From contig NZ_CP065053.1 in assembly GCF_015689335.1 (NCBI RefSeq), forward strand, positions 1,178,001-1,242,000: 64,000 nucleotides of DNA, written 5' to 3'. This stretch comes from Massilia antarctica (GTDB taxonomy: Bacteria > Pseudomonadota > Gammaproteobacteria > Burkholderiales > Burkholderiaceae_D). The notes beneath the pieces are model-generated. The model did not search any database. It saw nothing but the letters and a program-made list of their open reading frames with translations, and had not been told where the DNA came from. The stretch's first letter is position 1; each line of letters opens with the position of its first letter. Below, one piece after another: positions 46,879-55,531 of the stretch. A program made the translations under genes and the position numbers.

Positions 46879-47148
46879 ATGTTATTCATCATCTGGATCA
46901 TCGTCGGTGGTATCTTGGGTTGGCTGGCAAGCATGGTCATGAAAACGGATGCCCAACAAGGCATGATTCTCAACGTCATCGTCGGTATCGTCGGCGCCTT
47001 CCTGGGCGGCTGGCTGCTCTCTCCGCTGTTCGGCACGGGCACCATCAATATGGATGACTTCAGCATGTCGTCCTTGCTCGTTTCCTTCCTGGGCGCCGTC
47101 ATCCTGCTGGCCATCGTCAACCTGCTGCGCCGCGGCAAAGTACGCTGA
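46879..47148 (+). CDS. GlsB/YeaQ/YmgE family stress-response membrane protein
   Basis: 89-residue, three-helix membrane protein (transglycosylase-associated family). WIIVGGILGWLASMVMKTD is helix 1, NVIVGIVGAFLGGWLLSPLF helix 2, and LVSFLGAVILLAIVNLLRRG helix 3. An excellent RBS (TGGAGGAA) precedes the ATG. Relatives are induced by general, acid or osmotic stress; function unknown. Terminator 47167-47195 follows. Confidence 0.93.
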   Translation: MLFIIWIIVGGILGWLASMVMKTDAQQGMILNVIVGIVGAFLGGWLLSPLFGTGTINMDDFSMSSLLVSFLGAVILLAIVNLLRRGKVR

Positions 47149-47166
47149 ATGCAGCGCTCCCCATGA

Positions 47167-47195
47167 CCAACGCACACGTGCGTTGGTTTTTTTTT
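47167..47195 (+). terminator. Intrinsic terminator after the GlsB-type gene
   Basis: CCAACGCA-CACG-TGCGTTGG, an 8-bp stem followed by nine T. It ends 13 bp before the next ATG, so the phospholipase D gene's promoter would have to lie upstream or overlap it, or the gene is reached by read-through. Confidence 0.9.
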
Positions 47196-47208
47196 GCCTG
47201 GAATATCG

Positions 47209-48486
47209 ATGACCAAGAAACCGCTCCATGTTGCACTGATCAGCTGCATCCTTACCTTGCTGGGAGTGTTTTTGGTTTTCAACTTCATGCCCAGCGAGAA
47301 AAAGATCGAGCGCCAGCTGCACCGCATGTACAACACCGACGACCCGCAGTTCCGGCGCTCCATGGGCGTGCTGCTGGGTCCGCCAATTCTCGAAGGGAAC
47401 CAGGTCGACGTCTTGCTCAACGGCGAGCAGATCTTCCCCTCCATGCTCAAGGCCATCCGCGAAGCGAAACACACGATCACCCTCGAAACCTATATCTACT
47501 GGTCCGAATCGATCGGCCAGGAATTCACGCAAGCGCTGATCGAACGCGCCCGCGCCGGGGTCAAGGTGCATGTGATGCTCGATTTTATCGGCAGCATGAA
47601 AATGGATGACACGGCCATGAATGCCATGAAGCAGGCCGGAGTCCAGCTGCAGCGCTACCACAAGCCGGTGTGGTGGAAATTCACACGCCTGAACAACCGC
47701 ACCCACCGCAAGGTGATGGTAGTGGACGGCAACATCGGCTTTACCGGCGGCGTCGGCATCGCCGACCAGTGGCGCGGCGCCGGCCAGGACAAGGAGCACT
47801 GGCGCGACACCCACTTCCGCGTGGTCGGCCCGGTGGTCGGCCAGATGCAGGCCGTGTTCGCCGACAACTGGACCAAGGCCACCGGCGCCGTCCTCGACGG
47901 CCCGCATTATTTCCCCCCGCTCAAGGCGCAAGGCGGCCACGCGGCCCAGATGTTCAGCAGCTCGCCCAGCGGCGGCAGCGAAAGCATGCTGCTGATGTAC
48001 CTGATGGCCATCACCGCGGCGCAGGACACCATCCACCTGTCGAGTTCCTACTTCGTGCCGGACGAGCTGACCATCCACGCCCTGGTGGCGGCCGCCAAAC
48101 GCGGGGTCAAGGTGAAAATCATCACGCCGGGCGAGGACATCGATTCGGACCTGGTGCGCATCGCCTCGCGCGAACGCTGGGGCGCCTTGCTGGAAGCGGG
48201 CATCGAGATCGCCGAATACCAGCCGACCATGTTCCACGTCAAGGCACTGGTGGTCGACTCGCTGATGGTCTCGGTCGGCTCGACCAACTTCGACAACCGC
48301 TCCTTCAGCCTCAACGACGAAGCCAACCTGAACGTCATCGACCGCGCCTTCGCCGCCGAGCAGGTCGCCATCTTCGACAAGGACTGGGCCCATGCGCGCC
48401 GGATTACCCTGCAGGCATGGCAGCAGCGTCCGTGGACCGAAAAAGCGGCGGGCGAACTGGTCTCGCTGGTGGGCAACCAGCTGTAA
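47209..48486 (+). CDS. Phospholipase D-family cardiolipin synthase
   Basis: 425 residues. One N-terminal transmembrane helix (VALISCILTLLGVFLVFNF) is followed by two phospholipase D domains. HKD motifs: HRKVMVVDGNIGFTGGVG (about 166) and HVKALVVDSLMVSVGSTN (about 344), each H-x-K-x4-D. TYIYWSESIGQEFTQALIER is typical of bacterial cardiolipin synthases. It would join phosphatidylglycerol to a second phospholipid. It resembles ClsB/ClsC types more than ClsA, which has two TM helices. The ATG at 47209 is used; an upstream TTG would start inside the terminator. Confidence 0.88.
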   Translation: MTKKPLHVALISCILTLLGVFLVFNFMPSEKKIERQLHRMYNTDDPQFRRSMGVLLGPPILEGNQVDVLLNGEQIFPSMLKAIREAKHTITLETYIYWSESIGQEFTQALIERARAGVKVHVMLDFIGSMKMDDTAMNAMKQAGVQLQRYHKPVWWKFTRLNNRTHRKVMVVDGNIGFTGGVGIADQWRGAGQDKEHWRDTHFRVVGPVVGQMQAVFADNWTKATGAVLDGPHYFPPLKAQGGHAAQMFSSSPSGGSESMLLMYLMAITAAQDTIHLSSSYFVPDELTIHALVAAAKRGVKVKIITPGEDIDSDLVRIASRERWGALLEAGIEIAEYQPTMFHVKALVVDSLMVSVGSTNFDNRSFSLNDEANLNVIDRAFAAEQVAIFDKDWAHARRITLQAWQQRPWTEKAAGELVSLVGNQL

Positions 48487-48547
48487 GGAAGGAGCCGCAG
48501 GCAGCGCATGGCGCGGCGCGCGCGCCCGCTGGACAATCAAAATGTGA

Positions 48548-48576
48548 TTGACTATTATTTTGGCGATACGGATACT
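48548..48576 (+). promoter_or_regulatory. Candidate sigma-70 promoter for the S46 peptidase
   Basis: TTGACT (48548-48553) and GATACT (48571-48576) separated by 17 bp, in a locally AT-rich stretch 58 bp upstream of the ATG at 48634. Confidence 0.6.
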
Positions 48577-48633
48577 CTAGGGCGCTCAGCGAGCCACGAC
48601 TGTTCCGATTGACCAAAACGAGACGAAACGCGA

Positions 48634-50790
48634 ATGAAAAAGACCCTCCTAACGCTAGCCATCCTCAGCACCGTCGCGCACGCCGACGAAGGCATGTGGA
48701 TGCCGCAGCAGCTGCCACAAGTAGCCAAGCAACTCAAGGCCGCCGGCCTCAAGCTCGATCCGGCCAGCCTGACCAAGCTCACCGAATTCCCGATGAATGC
48801 GATCGTCAGCCTGGGCGGCTGCTCCGCCTCCTTCGTCTCGCCGCAGGGCCTGGTAGCGACCAACCACCACTGCGTCTACGACAGCGTGGCGCGCAACTCG
48901 ACACCGGAGCGCGACCTGCTGGCCAACGGCTTCCTGGCCAGGACCCTGGGCGAAGAACTGCCAGCCTCGCCGGGCAGCCGCATCTACGTCACCAAGGATG
49001 TCGCCAACGTCAGCGACAAGATCATCACCCCCGCCGTGGCCAAACTGGCCGGCAAGGCGCGCGTCGACGCCATCGAAAAGAACATGAAGACCATGGTGGC
49101 CGAGTGCGAAAAAGACGCCGGCCACCGCTGCACCGTGGCCAGCTACTACGGCGGCCTGGAGTTTTACCTGATCAAGCAACTGGAAATCCGCGACGTGCGC
49201 CTGGTGCACGCGCCGCCTTCCGGCGTGGGCAAGTTCGGTGGCGACACCGACAACTGGATGTGGCCGCGCCACACCGGCGACTACGGCTTCTATCGCGCCT
49301 ACGTGAGCAAGGATGGCAAGGCTGCCGACTACGCCAAGGACAACGTCCCGTACGCACCGAAAAGCTACCTCAAGATCGCCAGGGAAGGCGTGAAAGAAGG
49401 GGACTTCATCATGGCGCTGGGCTATCCGGGCAGCACCAACCGTCACCGCCTGCCATCGGAAGTGGCGTTCACCTTCGACTGGAACTATCCGGCGTTCGTG
49501 AAATCGTCGGCCGAAGCGCTGGCCATCATCGCAAGTGAAACCAAGAACAACGAAGATACCAAGCTCAAGTACGCAGGCCGTGTCGCCAGCATCAACAATT
49601 ACTACAAGAACCGCAAGGGCTTGCTGACCAGCTACGAAGGCAGCGACATCCTGGCGCGCAAGACGCGCGAACACGCCGACATGAAGGCCTGGGTCAACGC
49701 CAGCCCGGCGCGCCAGAAGGAATACGCGGCCGACATCGAGCAGGTCGAAAAACTGATTGCCCAGCGCGACGCCGAATTCAAGCGCGACTACTACCTGACC
49801 ATGTCGGCGCCGCGCCTCTTGACCACGGCACGCCGCCTGTACCGCCTGGCCAATGAAAACGTCAAGCCGAACGCCGAGCGCAAATCGGGCTACCAGGAAC
49901 GCGACCTGCCGGCGATCAAGGCCGCCGTGACCGCGCTCGACCGCACCTACGATGAAAAAGTCGACAAGGCGCTGGTGCTGAACAACCTGAAGAAATATGC
50001 GGCCCAGCCGAAAGCCGAGCGCAACGCCAACTTCGACGCTGCGATGGGCGTCGCCGACGGCATGAGCGAAGCCCAGCTCAAGGCCGTGCTCGACAAGATG
50101 GTTGGCGGCTCCAAGCTCGGCAGCGCCGCCGCCAGCGGCGAATGGATCGGCAAGACGCCGGCCGACTTCAAGGCCAGCAGCGACAGCTTCATCCAGGCTG
50201 CCGTGGCCATGTACGATGCCGGCCTGAAGAGCGAGGCCGAGGACGAAGAGCTGGCCGGCAAGATCCAGCAAGCCTACGCCAACTACATGAAGGCCAAGAT
50301 CGCCTACATGACCAGCAAGGGCCAGGCGGTCTATCCTGACGCCAACGGCACCCTGCGCGTCACCTTCGGCAAGATTGCCGGCCGCGATCATGGTGCCGAC
50401 GGCACCGGTTCCTGGACCGCGTTCACGACAGTCAAGGGCGTGGTGGCGAAAGCCACCGGCGAAGGCGAGTTCAACGCGCCGGCGGCGCAACTGGCGGCGA
50501 TCAAGGCCAAGGACTTCGGCAAGTATGTCGATCCCAAGCTCAAGACCGTGCCGGTGGACTACCTGGCGACCTTGGACATCACTGGCGGCAACTCCGGTTC
50601 AGCCGCGTTGAACAGCAAGGGCGAGCTCATCGGCCTGGCATTCGACGGCACCCTGGACTCGATCATTTCCGACTGGGACTTCAACAAAGCCAACACGCGC
50701 GACATCCAGGTCGACGTGCGCTACATCCTGTGGAACATGAAGCATGTCGACAAAGCCGACAACCTGCTGAAAGAAATGAACGTGGAATAA
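48634..50790 (+). CDS. S46-family dipeptidyl-peptidase (DPP7-like)
   Basis: 718 residues with a signal peptide (MKKTLLTLAILSTVAHADEG). S46 enzymes are chymotrypsin-fold exopeptidases that release N-terminal dipeptides in the periplasm. The catalytic His region is GLVATNHHCVYDSV (H78/H79). GDTDNWMWPRHTGDY is the S46 hallmark, and the nucleophile is S654 in TGGNSGSAALN. In IGLAFDGTLDS a glycine sits where DPP11 has the arginine that selects Asp/Glu, so a DPP7-like preference for hydrophobic P1 residues is inferred. It stands alone with its own promoter and terminator. Confidence 0.93.
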   Translation: MKKTLLTLAILSTVAHADEGMWMPQQLPQVAKQLKAAGLKLDPASLTKLTEFPMNAIVSLGGCSASFVSPQGLVATNHHCVYDSVARNSTPERDLLANGFLARTLGEELPASPGSRIYVTKDVANVSDKIITPAVAKLAGKARVDAIEKNMKTMVAECEKDAGHRCTVASYYGGLEFYLIKQLEIRDVRLVHAPPSGVGKFGGDTDNWMWPRHTGDYGFYRAYVSKDGKAADYAKDNVPYAPKSYLKIAREGVKEGDFIMALGYPGSTNRHRLPSEVAFTFDWNYPAFVKSSAEALAIIASETKNNEDTKLKYAGRVASINNYYKNRKGLLTSYEGSDILARKTREHADMKAWVNASPARQKEYAADIEQVEKLIAQRDAEFKRDYYLTMSAPRLLTTARRLYRLANENVKPNAERKSGYQERDLPAIKAAVTALDRTYDEKVDKALVLNNLKKYAAQPKAERNANFDAAMGVADGMSEAQLKAVLDKMVGGSKLGSAAASGEWIGKTPADFKASSDSFIQAAVAMYDAGLKSEAEDEELAGKIQQAYANYMKAKIAYMTSKGQAVYPDANGTLRVTFGKIAGRDHGADGTGSWTAFTTVKGVVAKATGEGEFNAPAAQLAAIKAKDFGKYVDPKLKTVPVDYLATLDITGGNSGSAALNSKGELIGLAFDGTLDSIISDWDFNKANTRDIQVDVRYILWNMKHVDKADNLLKEMNVE

Positions 50791-50846
50791 GCCGAAGCGC
50801 GGTGCTGCCTGAGTCCAGGCGGCGCCGAGCCGGATTCCCGCCAAAC

Positions 50847-50881
50847 ATGCCTGCCTCCTCCGGGACGCAGGCATTTTTTTC
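50847..50881 (+). terminator. Intrinsic terminator after the S46 peptidase
   Basis: ATGCCTGC and GCAGGCAT form an 8-bp stem around a 12-nt loop, followed by a run of T ending at 50880. It lies 56 bp after the stop. Confidence 0.88.
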
Positions 50882-50990
50882 GCCCATCGTCCTAGGGAGC
50901 GCGCCGGCGCTGACAAAATTCTACAATTTATTAATACCAATCTACGACCAATCGAGTTACTATACATTCCAATCTAAGACCACATTTCCC

Positions 50991-51174
50991 AACCGGGGTC
51001 AGACCTCTGATTCGAAACAATTGCAAAACCAAATAGTTTCCCAATCGGGGTCAGACCTCGGTTAGGAAACAAAACGGGGTAGACGCCGCCGAAAGTGGCG
51101 GCTTTTAGCAAGCCGGCAGCTCGAACCGCTGGGTCAAGACAGGTTTGTTGCTAATCAGAGGTCAGACCCCGGTT
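50991..51174. repeat. 22-bp inverted repeat with a third direct copy
   Basis: The arms 50991-51012 and 51153-51174 are perfectly complementary over 22 bp; the first begins AACCGGGGTCAGACCTCTGA. A direct, slightly changed copy lies at 51043-51064 (AATCGGGGTCAGACCTCGGT). Between them is a small hairpin (GCCGCC-GAAAGT-GGCGGC, 51086-51103) followed by TTTT. The rest of 50791-51231 holds the terminator above and no gene. Confidence 0.85.
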
Positions 51175-51231
51175 GTAAGAGTTCGGGAGGTGGGCCGTAG
51201 GACTTTCAAAAGGTTTTTTCAGGCGGAAAAC

Positions 51232-52449
51232 ATGTTCGAAAAACGCAAACATCTGCTCTACTTTTCCCTGTTTTTCATCCTCTATGAGCTGACTGTCTAC
51301 TTGTCGAACGACATGATCATGCCGGCCATGCCGCAGGTCGTGCGCGCGTTCGCCGCGTCGAACCGCATGATCGGCCTGTCATTGAGCCTGTTCATTCTCG
51401 GCGGCAGCATGCTGCAGATCTTCCTCGGCCCCATCGCCGACCGGATCGGCAAACGCAAGGTCATGCTGGCCGGCGTGGCGATGTATCTGGTGGCGACCTT
51501 GTTCGTGCCGTTTTCCACCACCATCGCCCAGTTCCTGACCGCCCGCTTCTTCCAGGGCATGGGCTCGTGCTTCATCTTCATCGGCTACGCCGCCATCCAC
51601 GAGCTGTTCGACGATGCCGATGCCGTCAAGCTGACCGCCATGCTGTCCAATACCACCGTGTTCGCCCCGCTGATCGGCCCCGTGGTCGGCAGCGCCGTCA
51701 TCAAGGTCGCGCCGTGGGAAGCGATCTTCGGGATCGGCTTTGTGCTCGGCACCATCGCCTGGCTCGGCCTGTTCACATTCATGCCGCGCGCCGAAACCAT
51801 CAAACCCCGATCCGACCTTGTATCGATCCGCGCCAGCTACCTGACCATCGTGCGCAATAAAAAATTCATGTCGGGGATCCTGATCGCGGCCATGGCTATC
51901 ACGCCGCTGACAGCCTGGATCGGCCTGTCGCCCGTCATCATCATGGAACACATGGGCAAGTCGTACGGCACCTATATCCTGTACCAGCTGGTGATTTTCT
52001 CCGGATTCATCCTCAGCACCATGGCGATTCAAAAACTCGGTGACGGCTTTTCGCTCACCCGCCTGATTCGCCAGGGCGCCGGACTGGCCGTCATCGGCAT
52101 GCTGGGCGCGGGACTGGTGCATCAGCACGGGCATCTGTTCATCGTCTGCATGTTCATTTTCTCGGCCGGCTTCGGCCTGTTTAACGGCGCCCTGATCCGC
52201 CTGTCCTTGACCGCCACCGGCGTGTCGATGAACCTGACCTCTTCCGCAATGAGCCTGCTCTATTGCGTGTATATCGCCGCCGGCGTCGAGATCTATAACC
52301 TGGTCTGCGCCCATTTCAATTATTCGCTCGCGTCGTATGCGCTGTTCAACGTGCCATTGGGACTGCTGCTCGGCGCTTGTCTGATGCGCTTTGCGAGACA
52401 GCACGACGAGCAGGAACCGGCCCTGGCGCATTCGCCCCAGGCCGAATAA
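51232..52449 (+). CDS. MFS drug/metabolite exporter, MdfA/Bcr-like (DHA1)
   Basis: 405 residues, 12 predicted helices. YLSNDMIMPAMPQVVRAF in helix 1 has the membrane-embedded acidic residue typical of MdfA/CmlA drug:H+ antiporters. GPIADRIGKRKVMLAGVAMY is the MFS motif A between helices 2 and 3. AMLSNTTVFAPLIGPVVGSA is the helix-5 antiporter motif C region. The ATG at 51232 follows GGCGGA. It is the first gene of the 51232-57073 unit, 26 bp before the glycosyltransferase, and is the probable exporter of that unit's product. The product is unknown. Confidence 0.85.
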   Translation: MFEKRKHLLYFSLFFILYELTVYLSNDMIMPAMPQVVRAFAASNRMIGLSLSLFILGGSMLQIFLGPIADRIGKRKVMLAGVAMYLVATLFVPFSTTIAQFLTARFFQGMGSCFIFIGYAAIHELFDDADAVKLTAMLSNTTVFAPLIGPVVGSAVIKVAPWEAIFGIGFVLGTIAWLGLFTFMPRAETIKPRSDLVSIRASYLTIVRNKKFMSGILIAAMAITPLTAWIGLSPVIIMEHMGKSYGTYILYQLVIFSGFILSTMAIQKLGDGFSLTRLIRQGAGLAVIGMLGAGLVHQHGHLFIVCMFIFSAGFGLFNGALIRLSLTATGVSMNLTSSAMSLLYCVYIAAGVEIYNLVCAHFNYSLASYALFNVPLGLLLGACLMRFARQHDEQEPALAHSPQAE

Positions 52450-52475
52450 GCAATCGGACACCTGACGGGGGCAGC

Positions 52476-53942
52476 ATGCATATCGATCTGGAATACGAAG
52501 CGCTGATCAAGGATCTGAAGGCCGAATTCCTTGCATACAAACAGTGGGAAGCATTCTGCCGGCAAGATGCGCAGGGCGGCGCCGATGCCCAGGCCCGCCT
52601 GCAGGCAGCGGCATCGGCCTACTACGGCCATGTGCGCGAATTACGCCACTTCGTGCGCCGCCACGCCAGCGGCTTCGATGCGCGCCGGATCTCGTCGCTG
52701 CTCGCCGTCCCCACCCAGGCGCTCAGTGCCGATGAAATGATCATGCACCGGATCTGGCTCGGCGGCGCGCTGCCGCCCATGGCGCGCGAATCGATCCGCC
52801 AGTTCGATTGCGCCCTCGACGATATCGGCCCGCTCGACACAGGCCCCTACCGCCTGATGCTGTGGGTCTGGGACGACGAACAATTGCGCGGCGACCCATG
52901 CTTTCATCCCGCGCCGGCCGCGCGCCATGTCATCGGCACGTATCTGGCCGGGGCGCGCCTGTTGACGGTGCATTCGCTCCACGCACTGGCGCGCGGGCAT
53001 GACGCCGCGAACGCGCCGCTGCTGGCGCAATTGCACCACAAGCGCTATTTCGTCAATCTGGCCGATTACTTCCGGCTGCTGATCCTGCACCGCTGCGGCG
53101 GCATCTATCTCGACGCGGACACCCTGCCCTATCGCGCCGCCACGCTCTTTTTGTGCAAGCCGGAAGTACCCGATTACGTCAGCTTTTCGGTGAACCGCGA
53201 CAGCGGCCGCATCGACGCCAGTTTTGTCTGCTGGATGAATCTGTTCAACGACGAAAATGGCGTGCTGGTGGCGCGCAAGGCCAATCCGGCAATCGCGCAG
53301 CTGATCGCGCGGATCGATGCGAACCTGGCCGCCATGGGCCACGAGGTGCCCGACAAGTCCCCCGATAGCGCCGCCTGGACCGCGGCCTTGCACAGCGCGA
53401 CCTACGGCGCCTGGCACGACACGATCGGGCGCTCGCTGACGGCCTGCCACGACCTGGCCGCGCGCCACGGCGTGCTGCATGACGATGCGCCCGAAACCAT
53501 CGTCAGCGGCCTGCACGGCATGCGCCTGCGCGTCGACGTGCTCACGGGCGCTCCGGTGCCGCTCACGAGCACCGAACAGCACAGTTACGAGCGCTGCATC
53601 GCCGCCCTCGTACAGCGCGACTGGACCCTGCCCGATATCCGCGAACTGGCCAAGGTAGCCGCGGTCCTGAGCACCACGGAACTGCCGCGCATGGCCTACG
53701 CCGCGCAGTTGCGTGCCCGGCCCGAGGGCTGCCATTACTACTCCTTCCTGTCGCAGGACCCGCAGCTGGATCGGGTCAACGATTTGTTCGGCGCCTATCT
53801 GATGGCGCTGAACGCCGATCGCATCCGGCGCGGGAATTTCTGGCGCAAGACGCGCGGCCCCGATACGCGGCAGGAACGCAGGTACGCCAGCATCCACGCC
53901 GCCGCACCACGTATCCACAGCGCCCATGCCAATGAACCTTGA
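52476..53942 (+). CDS. Glycosyltransferase with DXD motif, TcdA/TcdB-like catalytic domain
   Basis: 488 residues, cytoplasmic. A helical N-terminus (1-85) precedes MIMHRIWLGGALPP, the start of a GT-A fold. ADYFRLLILHRCGGIYLDAD (196-215) contains the D213-A-D215 metal and sugar-nucleotide site, followed by TLPYR. This layout (D-x-x-R...GGIYLDxDxLP) resembles the catalytic domain of large clostridial toxins and GT32/GT44-type enzymes. No toxin delivery domains are present. It overlaps the next gene by 17 bp. The acceptor could be a small molecule made or modified by its neighbours; donor and acceptor cannot be read from sequence. Confidence 0.78.
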   Translation: MHIDLEYEALIKDLKAEFLAYKQWEAFCRQDAQGGADAQARLQAAASAYYGHVRELRHFVRRHASGFDARRISSLLAVPTQALSADEMIMHRIWLGGALPPMARESIRQFDCALDDIGPLDTGPYRLMLWVWDDEQLRGDPCFHPAPAARHVIGTYLAGARLLTVHSLHALARGHDAANAPLLAQLHHKRYFVNLADYFRLLILHRCGGIYLDADTLPYRAATLFLCKPEVPDYVSFSVNRDSGRIDASFVCWMNLFNDENGVLVARKANPAIAQLIARIDANLAAMGHEVPDKSPDSAAWTAALHSATYGAWHDTIGRSLTACHDLAARHGVLHDDAPETIVSGLHGMRLRVDVLTGAPVPLTSTEQHSYERCIAALVQRDWTLPDIRELAKVAAVLSTTELPRMAYAAQLRARPEGCHYYSFLSQDPQLDRVNDLFGAYLMALNADRIRRGNFWRKTRGPDTRQERRYASIHAAAPRIHSAHANEP

Positions 53943-54534
53943 GACGCCCGTCTTCGTGCCCGGCCCGCTGATCGGCGACGCCCAGCGCGAGCGCATGGCG
54001 GCGCTGCTGTTCGCGACCAGTTATCTCGAATACTGCTCGTACGGCAATCGCCTGCGCCTTCCGCTGGTGGCTTTGCAGCGGCGCCAGAATATCGATCCAT
54101 TCATCGCCCATTCGGTCGGCCTGTTCGACGCCTCGGGCCAGTTCAACGGTTTTTACACGGCCGCCACCATCGCCGAATTCGGACAAATCAAGACGGTCTC
54201 GTATTACCGCGCCGAGATGCATGCCATGGATGCCGCCTATGACGCCTTTATCGCCGCCCACGCGCGCGAAAACGACCTGTTCGTGGCCAGCCTGGCGATC
54301 GAGGAGCGCTATCGCGGGCGCGGGCTGTTCAACGTCATGCTGGACCACGTCAAGGCACTGGCGCGCGGCAAAGGCAGCCCGCGCATCGTGCTGACAGTGT
54401 GGGAAAACAGCACCGCCATGGGCATGTACCTGAACAAGGACTTCCGCTCGCGCGCGGTATTCGATTACGCGGCCGAGCTGTTTTTCGACCGCCTGCATTT
54501 CATGGAGCTGCTGCCATCTGGAGAATCGCAATGA
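53926..54534 (+). CDS. GNAT-family N-acyltransferase
   Basis: 202 residues. Motif A of the GNAT fold is EERYRGRGLFNVML (from residue 126), which binds the acyl-CoA pyrophosphate. LTVWENSTAMGMYLNKDF is the motif-B region. Overlaps: 17 bp with the glycosyltransferase (11 bp if the second ATG at 53932 is used) and 4 bp (ATGA) with the oxygenase, so these three genes are translationally coupled. It would acylate an amine (or hydroxyl) of the pathway product or confer self-protection; the substrate is unknown. Confidence 0.82.
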   Translation: MPMNLETPVFVPGPLIGDAQRERMAALLFATSYLEYCSYGNRLRLPLVALQRRQNIDPFIAHSVGLFDASGQFNGFYTAATIAEFGQIKTVSYYRAEMHAMDAAYDAFIAAHARENDLFVASLAIEERYRGRGLFNVMLDHVKALARGKGSPRIVLTVWENSTAMGMYLNKDFRSRAVFDYAAELFFDRLHFMELLPSGESQ

Positions 54535-55502
54535 ACGACCATATCGAGGCAATCGGCAAGCACAGCGTCGACACGCGCAACCAGTCGACCGTGGCCCAGG
54601 CGGCGGCGCGCCTGAACGACCGTTCCAATGGCGCGCCGCTGCGCGTGCTGTCGGAACAGGACTGGGATTTCTGGATAAAGAATGGCTACATCGTCATTCC
54701 CAGCGCAGTCGATGGCGCCGCGCTCGACCGGCTGGAGCGCTTGATCTGGGAATTCGAGGAACTCGACCCGGACAATCCCGGCAGCTGGTATCCGCCCGAA
54801 AAATCACGCCTGCGAAAAACAGAGCTGAGCTTCAATGCGGGGATGATAGAGTTATACAACCACCAGTATCTGTGGGATGCGCGCCAGGCGCGGCGGGTGT
54901 ATGACGCCTTTGCCGATATCTGGGGCACGCACAAGCTGTGGGTATCGATCGACCGGATCAATCTGAACCTGCCGCCCGAACTGGGATTCGAATTCAAGAG
55001 CTTCATGCACTGGGATTACGACCCCGAAAGCACGCCGCAGAATGTGCAGGGCGTGCTGTCGATCAGCGACCAGACCGATATCGACGTCGGCGGTTTTGTC
55101 TGCATCCCGTCGCTGTTCCGGGATTTCGAGGCCTGGCGCCGCACCCAGCCGGCCGATTGGGACTGGTACCGGCCCGATGTCGCGGCCTTGCCGCACGTGC
55201 CGGTGCTGTTGAAAAAGGGCGATCTGCTCATTTTTAACAGCCGTCTGTGCCACGGCATTCGCCAGAACGTGTCGGCGAATAAGGTCAGGATGGCGCAATA
55301 TATCTCGATGATGCCGGCCCAGGAGCACGACGAGGCATTGAAACATTGGCGCATCCGCTCCTGGCGCGAGCGGAAAGCGCCGGCCGGATACAGCCTGCAC
55401 GGCGATCCGCGAAAATGGGAACAGACCAGATACCAGCGCGCCGAATTGAGCGCGCTGGGCGAACAACTGCTGGGCCTGCGCCCATGGCAGGATACGGAAT
55501 AA
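54531..55502 (+). CDS. Phytanoyl-CoA dioxygenase (PhyH)-family Fe(II)/2-oxoglutarate oxygenase
   Basis: 323 residues. Iron ligands fit H160-x-D162 (FMHWDYD) and H241 (RLCHGIRQN), with R244 placed to bind 2-oxoglutarate. DWDFWIKNGYIVIPSAVDG is the typical PhyH opening strand. QGVLSISDQTDIDVGGFVCI and LLKKGDLLIFNS build the double-stranded beta-helix. Such enzymes often hydroxylate small metabolites or amino acids in tailoring pathways. It is coupled to the GNAT gene and 29 bp before the GH3 gene. Confidence 0.87.
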   Translation: MNDHIEAIGKHSVDTRNQSTVAQAAARLNDRSNGAPLRVLSEQDWDFWIKNGYIVIPSAVDGAALDRLERLIWEFEELDPDNPGSWYPPEKSRLRKTELSFNAGMIELYNHQYLWDARQARRVYDAFADIWGTHKLWVSIDRINLNLPPELGFEFKSFMHWDYDPESTPQNVQGVLSISDQTDIDVGGFVCIPSLFRDFEAWRRTQPADWDWYRPDVAALPHVPVLLKKGDLLIFNSRLCHGIRQNVSANKVRMAQYISMMPAQEHDEALKHWRIRSWRERKAPAGYSLHGDPRKWEQTRYQRAELSALGEQLLGLRPWQDTE

Positions 55503-55531
55503 CGTTTTTACGGATAGCGAGGAACCACAAG

